From Mycobacterium triplex (GTDB lineage: Bacteria; Actinomycetota; Actinomycetes; Mycobacteriales; Mycobacteriaceae): a stretch of DNA of 64,000 nt. Each line of letters opens with the position of its first letter. The stretch's first letter is position 1. Below are positions 34,628 to 42,583 of the stretch, one piece after another. The notes beneath the pieces are model-generated. The model searched no databases and was not told the DNA's origin. It was given only the letters and a program-made list of their open reading frames with translations. The stretch spans positions 3,888,734 to 3,952,733 of the forward strand of contig NZ_HG964446.1 of NCBI RefSeq assembly GCF_000689255.1. The letters are read 5' to 3'. A program made the position numbers and the translations under genes.

Positions 34628-34700
34628 CCGTATCGCCGAACGTGCTCTCGGAGCGAGAAAATCGCCGAAATCCCGCCACCAGAGCACGTTCGGCGTACGG
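34628..34700. terminator. Long hairpin between convergent ferredoxin and TetR genes
   Basis: A 15-bp perfect inverted repeat (CGCCGAACGTGCTCT at 34634-34648, AGAGCACGTTCGGCG at 34681-34695) extends by a further 5 bp (CCGTA / TACGG) across a single-base bulge. The stem is thus 20 bp around a 32-base loop. It starts five bases after the ferredoxin stop. It lacks a T-tract. Bidirectional termination is the simplest reading. Confidence 0.6.
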
Positions 34701-34720
34701 CAGAAGCAGGACCGCAGCGG

Positions 34721-35311
34721 CTATTTGCGGGCAATCGCGTGGTAGGCCATGTCGGCAATGTCCATGCAGTATTCGTCGTCGATCGGAGCATCCGAATACA
34801 GCGCGCGAATATTGATCGGCGCCAAGAGAATCTGAGTGGCAGCCACGGTGGTGATTCCATCGCGCAGTTCACCGCGGTCTTTGGCCCGGTCGACGATCTG
34901 GCGCACTATCGCGAAACGGGCCCGCCAGAACATCATTCGGGTCTCTTCGTCGTGGCGTCCACGAGGCCCCATCACCAGCGCCCGCAAGAACGCGCGGCCC
35001 ACCTCGTCGTTGATGCGCTTGGCGACGTTGATGGCCAACGCTTCCAGGTCCCCGCGCAACGACCCGGTGTTCGGTACCTCGCCCCAGGTCTCGAGATCGG
35101 CCAGCGCCGCATCGACGATCAGCCGCTGACGGTTGCCCCAGTGGCGGTAAATCGTCTCGGCATCGATGCGATGGCGCTCGGCCAGGGCCTCGACGCTGAA
35201 CCGTTCGACGCCCCAGCGGGCCAACTCGTCGAGCACCGCCGGCATCACCTGCGCCCGAATCTCTGCGGGAACGGCGCCCGGCGATGCCTCGGGTCGTTGA
35301 TCCGGCGGCAT
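34721..35311 (-). CDS. TetR family transcriptional regulator
   Basis: This 196-residue regulator has an N-terminal helix-turn-helix: MPAVLDELARWGVERFSVEALAERHRIDAETIYRHWGNRQRLIVDA, where TIYRHWGNRQRL is the recognition helix region. The C-terminal ligand domain is helical. It converges with the P450/ferredoxin pair and may control it, but no operator was recognised. The start is ATG 35311. Confidence 0.88.
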   Translation of the reverse strand: MPPDQRPEASPGAVPAEIRAQVMPAVLDELARWGVERFSVEALAERHRIDAETIYRHWGNRQRLIVDAALADLETWGEVPNTGSLRGDLEALAINVAKRINDEVGRAFLRALVMGPRGRHDEETRMMFWRARFAIVRQIVDRAKDRGELRDGITTVAATQILLAPINIRALYSDAPIDDEYCMDIADMAYHAIARK

Positions 35312-35327
35312 GTGCTGCTCCTAGCGG

Positions 35328-36437
35328 CTAGAGATAGCCGGTCTGATTCACGAGTCGCACCGAAGATGCCCCATCCGAATAGAACTCCGCGATGCTCAAG
35401 GATGCCAGGTCAAGGTGCAATCTGTACAGGATGCCGGGCCCGGCATCCAGCGCGAGGCGCAACAACATCTTGATCGGCGTGACGTGCGAAACGACCAACA
35501 CCGTTTCGCCTTGATGGGCAGCGATGATTCGTTCCCGCGCCTGGCACACCCGCTCGAGTGCGGCATCGAAACTCTCCCCACCCGGCGGTTCCGTGCTGGT
35601 GTCGCGCAGCCAGCGGGTGTGAAGTTCGGGATCGCGTTCGGCGGCCTCGGCGAACGTCAGCCCCTCCCAACCGCCGAAGTCGGTCTCGATCAGGTCGTCG
35701 TCGACGGTCACGTCCAGGCCCAGCGCCTTGGCCGCCACGGCCGCGGTGTCGTAGGCGCGTTGCAACGGCGAGGAGATCACCGCGGCGATGCCGCCACGCT
35801 CGGCCAAGTACCGCGCCGCCGCCTGGGCCTGCCGACGCCCCAAGTCGGTCAGTTCCGGGTTGCCCCGCCCGGAATAGCGGCGCTGCACCGACAACGCGGT
35901 CTGCCCGTGGCGCAGCAACAGCAGCCTGGTCGGGGCGCCGCGCGCACCGGTCCACCCGGGCGGCGACGAGGGTTGCGGCGCAACAGATTTGACGGGGTCC
36001 TTCGCAGGCTCGGCGACCGTCGAGGCGTCGACTTCGGCCGCGGCGTCCATCGCCTCGTTGGCCAGCCGATCGGCATGCTTGTTGCGTTCGCGCGGTATCC
36101 ACGTGTAGGTGATGCGGTCGAAGCGCGCCGCCAATTCTCGGGCCCGGGCGTGCAGCTCGATTAGGTCGGGGTGCTTGACTTTCCACCGCCCCGACATCTG
36201 CTCCACCACCAGCTTGGAATCCATGAACACGTCGGCCTCGCTGGCACCGAGCTTCACTGCGTCCTCCAAACCGGCTATCAGACCCCGGTATTCGGCGACG
36301 TTGTTGGTGGCCCGGCCGATGGCCTGCTTGTTTTCGGCCAGCACGGTCGCGCGGTCCTCGGTGTGCACCACCGCGCCGTAGCCGGCCGGTCCGGGGTTGC
36401 CGCGGGATCCGCCGTCGGCTTCGATGACGACCTTCAC
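35328..36437 (-). CDS. RNase HI / histidine phosphatase fusion (Rv2228c type)
   Basis: This 369-residue fusion has an N-terminal RNase HI domain (residues 1-135: IEADGGSRGNPGPAGYGAVV, NNVAEYRGLIAGLE, MDSKLVVEQM, with acidic D-E-D catalytic residues). After a Pro/Ser linker comes a phosphoglycerate-mutase-like domain (LLLLRHGQTALSVQRRYSG, SHVTPIKMLL) of the CobC alpha-ribazole phosphatase type. GTG 36437 overlaps the upstream gene's stop (GTGA). It would degrade RNA in RNA-DNA hybrids and dephosphorylate alpha-ribazole phosphate. Confidence 0.93.
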   Translation of the reverse strand: MKVVIEADGGSRGNPGPAGYGAVVHTEDRATVLAENKQAIGRATNNVAEYRGLIAGLEDAVKLGASEADVFMDSKLVVEQMSGRWKVKHPDLIELHARARELAARFDRITYTWIPRERNKHADRLANEAMDAAAEVDASTVAEPAKDPVKSVAPQPSSPPGWTGARGAPTRLLLLRHGQTALSVQRRYSGRGNPELTDLGRRQAQAAARYLAERGGIAAVISSPLQRAYDTAAVAAKALGLDVTVDDDLIETDFGGWEGLTFAEAAERDPELHTRWLRDTSTEPPGGESFDAALERVCQARERIIAAHQGETVLVVSHVTPIKMLLRLALDAGPGILYRLHLDLASLSIAEFYSDGASSVRLVNQTGYL

Positions 36438-37171
36438 TGCCCGGGCCCCTTGACACGCAACAGGATCGCACCGCATTCGGGGCAGCACACCACGTCGTCG
36501 TCGGCCGCCGCCGAGATGCGGGCCAGCTCTCCCCGGTCGATCTCGATCCGGCACGCGCCGCACCGATGTCCCAGCAGCGGCCCGGCGCCGGGCCCTCCCC
36601 CGGTGCGCCGTCGCTCGTAGAGTGCGGACAGATCGGGGTCCAGGGCCGCGGCGAGCCGGTCTCGTTGCGTCGCGTGCGCCTGCCGGGTCTCGTCGATTTC
36701 GGCCAGGGCGGCATCGAGGCCCTGCTGTGCGTCGGCCAGCTCGGACTGCAGCGCCTCCATCGCATCCTGCTCGGCGGTCATCTGGGCCTGCAGCTCCTCG
36801 CGGCGCTCCATGACTTCCAGCAGCGAATCTTCCAGGCTGCTTTGCCGGCGGGTCAGGGTTTCCAGTTCGTGCTGTAGATCCGTCAGTTGCTTGGCGTCGG
36901 TGGCCCCCGAGGCGAGCAACGACCGGTCACGATCTTCGCGCTGGCGCACCGCCGCGATCTCCGACTCGTACCGCGACACCTGAGTGTCCAAATCCTCCAA
37001 CGCGATTCGCGCCGCACCCAGCCGGTCGTTGGCGGCGTCGTGCTCGGCTCGCATCCGCTCGATGGCCTCCCGCTGCGGCAGACGGGTGGCCCGATGCGCG
37101 ATCCGAGACAGCTCCGCATCCAGCTCGGACAACTCCAACAGCGAACGCTGTTGTGCTACTTCGGCTTTCAT
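36434..37171 (-). CDS. Coiled-coil zinc-ribbon protein (Rv2229c type)
   Basis: This 245-residue protein is a long antiparallel coiled coil (about 1-180, heptads rich in Leu/Glu/Arg). A C-terminal zinc ribbon follows, with CGAC and CCPEC pairs (HRCGACRIEIDRGEL ... DDDVVCCPECGAILLR). It may bind nucleic acid or act as a chaperone-like adaptor; the family is C4-type zinc ribbon. ATG 37171 has GGAGAT upstream. Both ends overlap the neighbours by 4 bases, so the run is a tightly coupled operon. Confidence 0.9.
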   Translation of the reverse strand: MKAEVAQQRSLLELSELDAELSRIAHRATRLPQREAIERMRAEHDAANDRLGAARIALEDLDTQVSRYESEIAAVRQREDRDRSLLASGATDAKQLTDLQHELETLTRRQSSLEDSLLEVMERREELQAQMTAEQDAMEALQSELADAQQGLDAALAEIDETRQAHATQRDRLAAALDPDLSALYERRRTGGGPGAGPLLGHRCGACRIEIDRGELARISAAADDDVVCCPECGAILLRVKGPGQ

Positions 37172-38316
37172 GATTGATCTCCACATGATTCGTGGCCGAG
37201 ATGCCCCATATTCCAAGGGTCGGTGCGGGTGGTGGACACGTGCACCGGCAGGTCCGCACCGAACCGGGATCGCAGCACCTCGGCAGCTTGCGTGCACCAG
37301 GGGAATTCGCTGGCCCAGTGCGCGACGTCGATCAGCGCCACGTCCGAGGCCCGGCAATGCTCGTCGGCCGGGTGGTGGCGCAGGTCGGCGGTCACATAGG
37401 CCTGTACGTCGGCGCGGGCCGCGATGCTCAGCAGCGAGTCGCCGGCACCGCCGCACACCGCGACCCGGGAGACGACCTTGTCGGGGTCGCCGGCCGCCCG
37501 GACCCCCCAGGACGTCTGGGGCAGCGCGGCGCCGACGCGGGAGACGAAGGCGCGCAACGATTCGGGTCGCGCCAGCGTGCCGATGCGGCCCAATCCGGCG
37601 TCGCCGGGCGGGGGCACCAGGGCGAAGATGTCGAAGGCCGGCTCTTCGTACGGGTGGGCGGCGCGCATCGCCGCCAGCACCGCCGGCCGGGCCCGCGCGG
37701 GTGCGACGACCTCGAACCGGTCTTCGTCCACCCGTTCGACGGTGCCGACGCTACCGACCGCGGGTGTGGCACCGTCGTGCGGCAGGAACTGGCCGATACC
37801 GCTGACGCTCCAACTGCAGTGCGAGTAGTCGCCGATGTGGCCGGCACCGGCCTCGAACACGGCCGCCTGCACCGCTTCTGCGTTCGCTCGCGGCACATAG
37901 ATCACCCACTTGTCGAGATCGGCCGGCTCCGACAGCGGTTCGAGCACTGCTTCGACAGTGAGGCCGAGAGCATCCGCCAACGCATCGGAGACACCGGGCG
38001 ACGCCGAGTCGGCGTTGGTGTGCGCGGTGAACAGCGAACGCCCACTTCGGATCAGCCGATGCACCAGCGCGCCCTTCGGCGTGCTGGCCGCGACGGTGTC
38101 GACGCCGCGCAGCAGCAGCGGGTGGTGAGCCAGCAGCAGGCCGGCCTCGGGGACCTCGTCGACCACCGCCGGTGTGGCGTCGACGGCAATCGTGACCGAA
38201 TCCAGCAGGTCGTCGGGGTCGCCGCACACCAGGCCCACCGAATCCCATGATTGGGCAAGCCGCGGCGGGTAGGCCTGGTCCAGGACCTCGATCACGTCGG
38301 ATAGCCGTGCGCTCAC
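37168..38316 (-). CDS. NIF3 / YbgI family dinuclear metal protein (Rv2230c type)
   Basis: This 382-residue member of the NIF3 family starts at GTG 38316 (VSARLSDVIEVLDQAYPP). SWDSVGLVCGD, LLLAHHPLLLRGV and AHTNADSASPGVSDALA supply the conserved metal-binding histidines. An inserted PII-like domain (DKWVIYVPRAN ... HPYEEPAFDIF) lies in the middle, and a C-terminal CGGAGDSLL / DLRHHPADEHCR part closes the protein. Similar proteins act as GTP cyclohydrolase-like or metal-storage proteins; function is uncertain. Overlaps with both neighbours show an operon. Confidence 0.9.
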   Translation of the reverse strand: MSARLSDVIEVLDQAYPPRLAQSWDSVGLVCGDPDDLLDSVTIAVDATPAVVDEVPEAGLLLAHHPLLLRGVDTVAASTPKGALVHRLIRSGRSLFTAHTNADSASPGVSDALADALGLTVEAVLEPLSEPADLDKWVIYVPRANAEAVQAAVFEAGAGHIGDYSHCSWSVSGIGQFLPHDGATPAVGSVGTVERVDEDRFEVVAPARARPAVLAAMRAAHPYEEPAFDIFALVPPPGDAGLGRIGTLARPESLRAFVSRVGAALPQTSWGVRAAGDPDKVVSRVAVCGGAGDSLLSIAARADVQAYVTADLRHHPADEHCRASDVALIDVAHWASEFPWCTQAAEVLRSRFGADLPVHVSTTRTDPWNMGHLGHESCGDQS

Positions 38317-39350
38317 CCCTGCCTCCCGCCGACGGGCATGGTTTCCGAGATCGCCTGGGCCAGCAGCGGCCACTCCGGCCGCACCGCGGCCCGCAGGTAA
38401 CTGCCGTCCAGGCCGACGAACGTGTCACCCCGGCGCACGGCAATACCCTTGTCGTGCAGCCTGTTTCGTATTTCGTCGGCATGCCGAAGGCGGAACAGCA
38501 CGAACGGGGCGGCGCCGTCGACCACCTCGGCGCCTATCGAAGTCAGGCCGGCCACCATCTCGGCGCGCACCTGCGCCAACCGCACCGCGCCGGCTTGCGC
38601 GTCGGCAACCGCGGCGGCCCCGCTGCAGGCGGCGATGGCCTCGAGTTGCAGCGTGCCCACCGGCCAGTGCGCACGGTGAGCGGTCAACCGCGCCAACACC
38701 TCTGGTGCTCCCAGGGCATAGCCCACCCGCAGCCCGGCCAGCGCCCAGGTCTTGGTCAGACTGCGCAGCACCAGCACGTCGGCCGGCGAGTCGGCGGCGA
38801 GCGACTCCGGTTCGCCGGGAACCGAATCCGCGAACGCCTCGTCGACCACCAGGATCCGTCCGGGCCGGCGCAGTGCAAGCAGCTGCTCGCGGCGGTGCAG
38901 CACCGAGGTGGGGTTGGTCGGATTGCCCACCACGACGAGGTCGGCGTCCTCGGGCACGTCCACGCGATCGAGGGCGAACGGCGGGTCGACGACGACGTGG
39001 TGCACCGGCACCCCTGCTGCGGCCAACGCGATGGCCGGCTCGGTGAACGACGGCGCCAGCAGCGCCGCCCGCGCCGGGCGCAGGCAGGGCAGCAGCGCGA
39101 ACCCTTCGGCGCCCCCGGCCAGCGGCAGCACCTCCTCGCGCGCCCGGCCGTGCCGCCGCGCGACCGCGTCTTGAGCGCGGTGCAGGTCCTCGACGCCGGG
39201 ATAGCGCGCCAGGTCCGGCAGCCGCGCGGCCAACCGCTCGATCAGCCATTGTGGTGGCCGCGCGTGCCGGACGTTGACCGCGAAGTCGAGCATTCCCGGC
39301 GCGGCGGCCTGGTCACCGTGATAGCGCGCCATCGATTCCGGACTCGCCAT
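38313..39350 (-). CDS. cobC: CobC-like threonine-phosphate decarboxylase / class I aminotransferase
   Basis: This 345-residue PLP fold type I enzyme carries the PLP lysine in RSLTKTWALAGLRVGYALG. Other conserved segments are VVGNPTNPTSVLHRR (ring-stacking Asn region) and ILVVDEAFADS (PLP-binding Asp). It is the homologue of Rv2231c, annotated CobC; the enzyme would give the aminopropanol linker of cobalamin, although a histidinol-phosphate-like aminotransferase is possible. The start is ATG 39350, with ATG 39332 as alternative. Confidence 0.85.
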   Translation of the reverse strand: MASPESMARYHGDQAAAPGMLDFAVNVRHARPPQWLIERLAARLPDLARYPGVEDLHRAQDAVARRHGRAREEVLPLAGGAEGFALLPCLRPARAALLAPSFTEPAIALAAAGVPVHHVVVDPPFALDRVDVPEDADLVVVGNPTNPTSVLHRREQLLALRRPGRILVVDEAFADSVPGEPESLAADSPADVLVLRSLTKTWALAGLRVGYALGAPEVLARLTAHRAHWPVGTLQLEAIAACSGAAAVADAQAGAVRLAQVRAEMVAGLTSIGAEVVDGAAPFVLFRLRHADEIRNRLHDKGIAVRRGDTFVGLDGSYLRAAVRPEWPLLAQAISETMPVGGRQG

Positions 39351-39399
39351 CCGTGAAACACTAGTGCGCCGTCGCGGCGGCGCTCACCCGACCGCTCGA

Positions 39400-40254
39400 T
39401 CAGCTCACGAAGCGCCGGATGAACCTCGCGGAGATGTCGGCGACTTCTTTCCACCCGCTGTCGATGACCAGGGAGTGCCCGCGGCCGGGAATCCGCTCGA
39501 TCTCGGTAACGCCCGGGTTGTGCTTGGACTGCAGCTTGAAGGTGGCCTCGGTGACCGCCAGCGGCACGGTGTGGTCGTTTTCCCCCGCGATGATCAGCAG
39601 CGGCCCGCGGTCGGGGTTCTTGGAGTCCACCCGGGTCTGGCTGACCGGGTTGAAGTTCGCAATCGCCGCCTGAAACAGCGGCAGACCCGGCGCGGGCACG
39701 TGATAGGTCTGGTGCAGCTCCTTGGCCTCGGCGTCCGCGAGATTGTTGGCCCAGCCGTACTTGAACTGATCGAACGTCAATGCAACGGCCTTGCCGTAAT
39801 TGGCGGGATTGCCCAGCACCGGGAACGACGACTTCAACGCCGAGATCGGCAGCGGCAGAATCCCTCTGAATGGCGCGTTGTCGATCGACACGGTCGCCAC
39901 CGAGGCACCGGTGCCGGCGATTTTCTGCGAGATCAGACCGCCGAAGGAGTGCCCGACGACGGCGGGCTTCTTCGTCAGCTGCCCGATCGCTTCCAGATAG
40001 TGGTCCGTAACGTCTTGAACTTTTTTGTGCGCGAACACTTCTGGATGTTCAAATGCCTCGGCGACGGTGGCCGGATCGTCGGGCCAGCCGGGAGCAATGG
40101 TCGTGTAGCCGTTGCCTTCGAAGAGCTCGCGCCAACGTTGCCAGCTGCTGGAGAGCAGCCACAGACCATGCACGAAAACCACCGGAGTCAACCCGGAGGC
40201 GTTGGCCCTGTCGATCTCCGCCTTTTCCCAATCGGTGAGAGTGCTGCCGGTCAT
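39400..40254 (-). CDS. Alpha/beta-hydrolase
   Basis: This 284-residue soluble hydrolase has VVFVHGLWLLSSSW (oxyanion), VVGHSFGGLISQ (nucleophile Ser), IIAGENDHTVP (Asp) and IPGRGHSLVIDSGW (His), a complete catalytic triad. ATG 40254 follows GGAAGGAAG at proper spacing. It is divergent from ptkA. The substrate is unknown; similar proteins are lipases, esterases or haloperoxidase-like enzymes. Confidence 0.88.
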   Translation of the reverse strand: MTGSTLTDWEKAEIDRANASGLTPVVFVHGLWLLSSSWQRWRELFEGNGYTTIAPGWPDDPATVAEAFEHPEVFAHKKVQDVTDHYLEAIGQLTKKPAVVGHSFGGLISQKIAGTGASVATVSIDNAPFRGILPLPISALKSSFPVLGNPANYGKAVALTFDQFKYGWANNLADAEAKELHQTYHVPAPGLPLFQAAIANFNPVSQTRVDSKNPDRGPLLIIAGENDHTVPLAVTEATFKLQSKHNPGVTEIERIPGRGHSLVIDSGWKEVADISARFIRRFVS

Positions 40255-40405
40255 CGCGCTTCCTTCCGCAGTCGCAGGCGCTAGCAAAAACGAGAGGAAA
40301 CGAATCCTGTTGCCAGCCAGACTAAGAATCCCCTAGAAGCGAACTCGGCGCATCTCCAGCGAGGCCCTCGATTCCGCGCCACCCGCCATCAACGACAATG
40401 GTGAG

Positions 40406-41077
40406 GTGACAGGAGCAGTTTCGGCCGACGCGCAGGCGCCCCAGCTGGTGATCTTCGATCTCGACGGCACGCTGACCGATTCCGCGGCGGGGATCGTCGC
40501 CAGCTTCACCCATGCCCTCGAGCACATCGGCGAACCGGTGCCCGAGGGCGATTTGGCGGCCCGGATCGTCGGCCCGCCGATGGACGAAACGTTCCAGCTG
40601 ATGCTCGGCGAGCGCGCCGATGCGGCGTTCGCGGCGTTCCGAGCCGAGTACGGCGAGCGCGGCTGGTCCAACAACAGCCTGTTCGACGGGATCGAGCCGC
40701 TGCTGGCCGATCTGCGGGCCGCCGGCGTGCGGCTGGCCGTGGCCACCTCCAAGCTGGAGCCGACGGCGCGCCGCGTCCTGGCCCACTTCGCGCTCGACCA
40801 CCACTTCGAAGTCATCGCCGGCGCCTGCCCGGACGGCACCCGCCGCAGCAAGGAGGAGGTGCTGGCGCACGCGCTGGCCCAGCTGCAACCGCTGCCGGAG
40901 CGCGTGCTGATGGTCGGCGACCGCAGCCACGACGTCGACGGGGCCGCCGCGCACGGCATCGACACCGTCGTCGTCGGCTGGGGCTACGGCAAGGCCGACT
41001 TCGCCGACGGCTACGCCGTCACCGGCGTGACGCATGCCGCGACGATCTCCGAACTGCGGAAGGCCCTGGGTGTCTGA
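40406..41077 (+). CDS. ptkA: PtkA, HAD-fold protein tyrosine kinase homologue
   Basis: This 223-residue HAD-superfamily protein has catalytic VIFDLDGTLTDS (D18, D20), AVATSKLEPTARRVL and MVGDRSHDVDGAA. In M. tuberculosis PtkA phosphorylates PtpA; its sequence otherwise resembles a phosphatase. This copy starts GTG 40406 and lacks the roughly 70-residue disordered N-terminal extension annotated there. It overlaps ptpA by 8 bases. Confidence 0.9.
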   Translation: MTGAVSADAQAPQLVIFDLDGTLTDSAAGIVASFTHALEHIGEPVPEGDLAARIVGPPMDETFQLMLGERADAAFAAFRAEYGERGWSNNSLFDGIEPLLADLRAAGVRLAVATSKLEPTARRVLAHFALDHHFEVIAGACPDGTRRSKEEVLAHALAQLQPLPERVLMVGDRSHDVDGAAAHGIDTVVVGWGYGKADFADGYAVTGVTHAATISELRKALGV

Positions 41078-41558
41078 GTTGCATGTGACCTTCGTCTGCA
41101 GCGGCAACATCTGCCGCTCACCGATGGCCGAGAAAATGTTCGCCGACCAGCTGCGGCAGCGCGGTCTGGCCGATGCGGTGCGCGTGACCAGTGCGGGCAC
41201 CGGAAACTGGCATGTCGGCAGCGGCGCCGACGAGCGGGCAGCCAAGGTGCTGCGCGCCCACGGCTATTCCACCGACCACACCGCCGCGCAGCTCGACGAC
41301 GACCACCTGGCTGCCGATCTGGTGGTGGCGTTGGGCCGCAACCATTTTCGGATGCTGCAACAACTCGGTGTGGAAGCCGACCGGATCAGGATGCTGCGCT
41401 CGTTCGACCCGCGCTCGGGGGCCCATGCCCTCGACGTCGAGGATCCCTACTACGGCGATCACGCCGACTTCGAAGAGGTGTTGGCCGTCATCGAGGCGGC
41501 GTTGCCCGGCCTGCACGACTGGGTCGACGAGCAACTGGCGAAAAATGGGCACGGTTGA
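41070..41558 (+). CDS. ptpA: Low-molecular-weight protein tyrosine phosphatase PtpA
   Basis: This 162-residue phosphatase has the P-loop VCSGNICRSPMAEKMF (C10, R16) and the general acid in DVEDPYYGD. PtpA is a secreted virulence phosphatase in M. tuberculosis. Here the P-loop reads CSGNICRS in place of CTGNICRS. GTG 41070 lies within ptkA, which couples the pair. The stop shares a base with the SURF1 start. Confidence 0.94.
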   Translation: MSELHVTFVCSGNICRSPMAEKMFADQLRQRGLADAVRVTSAGTGNWHVGSGADERAAKVLRAHGYSTDHTAAQLDDDHLAADLVVALGRNHFRMLQQLGVEADRIRMLRSFDPRSGAHALDVEDPYYGDHADFEEVLAVIEAALPGLHDWVDEQLAKNGHG

Positions 41559-42367
41559 TGCGTCGGTTGGGATTTTTGCTGCGGCCAGGCTGGATAGCGC
41601 TGATCCTGGTGGTCATCGCCTTTACCTACCTGTGTTTCATGGTGCTCGCACCGTGGCAGCTGGGCAAGAACTCCCGCACGTCACGGGAGAACCATCAGAT
41701 CGAGAACTCGCTGAACACCCCACCGGTGTCGTTGAAAACCTTGTTACCACAGCAGGATTCGTCGGCGCCGAATGCGCAGTGGCGCAGGGTGACCGCAACC
41801 GGCCATTACCTACCCGACGTCGAGGTGCTGGCCCGACTGCGCGTCGTCGAGGGAGATCAGGCCTTTGAGGTGCTGGCCCCGTTTGTGGTCGACGACGGGC
41901 CGACCGTTCTCGTCGACCGCGGTTACGTGCGCCCGCTGCCCGGCTCGCACGTCCCGCCGATCCCCCGCCCGCCGCAAGACACCGTGACCATCACGGCGCG
42001 GCTGCGAGACTCTGAGCCGGCGGTACAGGACAAGGAGCCGTTCTCCAGAGACGGTGTGCAGCAGGTGTATTCAATCAACACCGGCCAAGTTTCGGTGCTG
42101 ACCAAGGTGCCGCTGGCCGGGTCCTATCTGCAACTGGTCGAAAACCAGCCCGGCGGGCTCGGCGTGATCGGCGTACCGCACTTGGACGCCGGGCCGTTCC
42201 TGTCCTACGGCATCCAATGGATTTCGTTCGGCATCCTGGCCCCGATCGGGCTGGGCTATTTCGCGTACTCGGAGATCCGGATCCGGCGTCAGGAAAAGCA
42301 GGCGAAGACCGAGACCCCGATGACCGTCGAGGAGAAACTCGCCGACCGCTACGGCCGGCGACGCTGA
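41558..42367 (+). CDS. SURF1 family membrane protein (Rv2235 type)
   Basis: This 269-residue protein has two transmembrane helices: residues about 10-30 (PGWIALILVVIAFTYLCFMVL) and about 220-240 (ISFGILAPIGLGYFAY). Between them is a large external domain with WQLGKN and VLVDRGYVRPLPGS. SURF1 proteins help assemble heme-copper cytochrome c oxidase. ATG 41558 overlaps the ptpA stop (TGATG). The gene's 3' side is followed by tandem repeats. Confidence 0.9.
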   Translation: MRRLGFLLRPGWIALILVVIAFTYLCFMVLAPWQLGKNSRTSRENHQIENSLNTPPVSLKTLLPQQDSSAPNAQWRRVTATGHYLPDVEVLARLRVVEGDQAFEVLAPFVVDDGPTVLVDRGYVRPLPGSHVPPIPRPPQDTVTITARLRDSEPAVQDKEPFSRDGVQQVYSINTGQVSVLTKVPLAGSYLQLVENQPGGLGVIGVPHLDAGPFLSYGIQWISFGILAPIGLGYFAYSEIRIRRQEKQAKTETPMTVEEKLADRYGRRR

Positions 42368-42382
42368 GGCCGCTCAGCCGCT

Positions 42383-42442
42383 GAGGCCGCCGCCGCTGAG
42401 ACCGTTGGCCGCAGAGGCCGCCGCCGCTCAGACCGTTGGCCG
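42383..42442. repeat. 31-base-period tandem duplication after the SURF1 gene
   Basis: Two 29-base copies (42383-42411 and 42414-42442) differ at one base and are 31 bases apart. Each contains GAGGCCGCCGCCGCT followed by AGACCGTTGGCCG after one variable base. They begin 16 bases past the SURF1 stop and run up to the dispersed element. No function is evident. Confidence 0.7.
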
Positions 42443-42461
42443 GTTTCAGTGTGCGCCTGGG

Positions 42462-42583
42462 CATTCGCTTGTGCGCTCACGGCTTTCCGTGTGCGCTCAC
42501 GGCGGAGACACGCCGACCCGTCACGCCCCAGTCGTACACTCAACGCCCCAGCCGCACACTCAACGCCGCCACGACACACTCGA
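42462..42583 (+). repeat. Dispersed intergenic element, copy 2 (inverted relative to copy 1)
   Basis: This block matches the reverse complement of 29035-29156. Shared words in order are TTGTGCGCT/GTGTGCGCT, ACGGCTTT, GTGTGCGC, GGCGG, GACACGCCG, then ACACTCAACGCC units with 20-base spacing. Only one gap is needed over the roughly 120 bases. The cobD stop codon (42560-42562) lies inside the last units, so the element forms the end of cobD. Confidence 0.72.
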
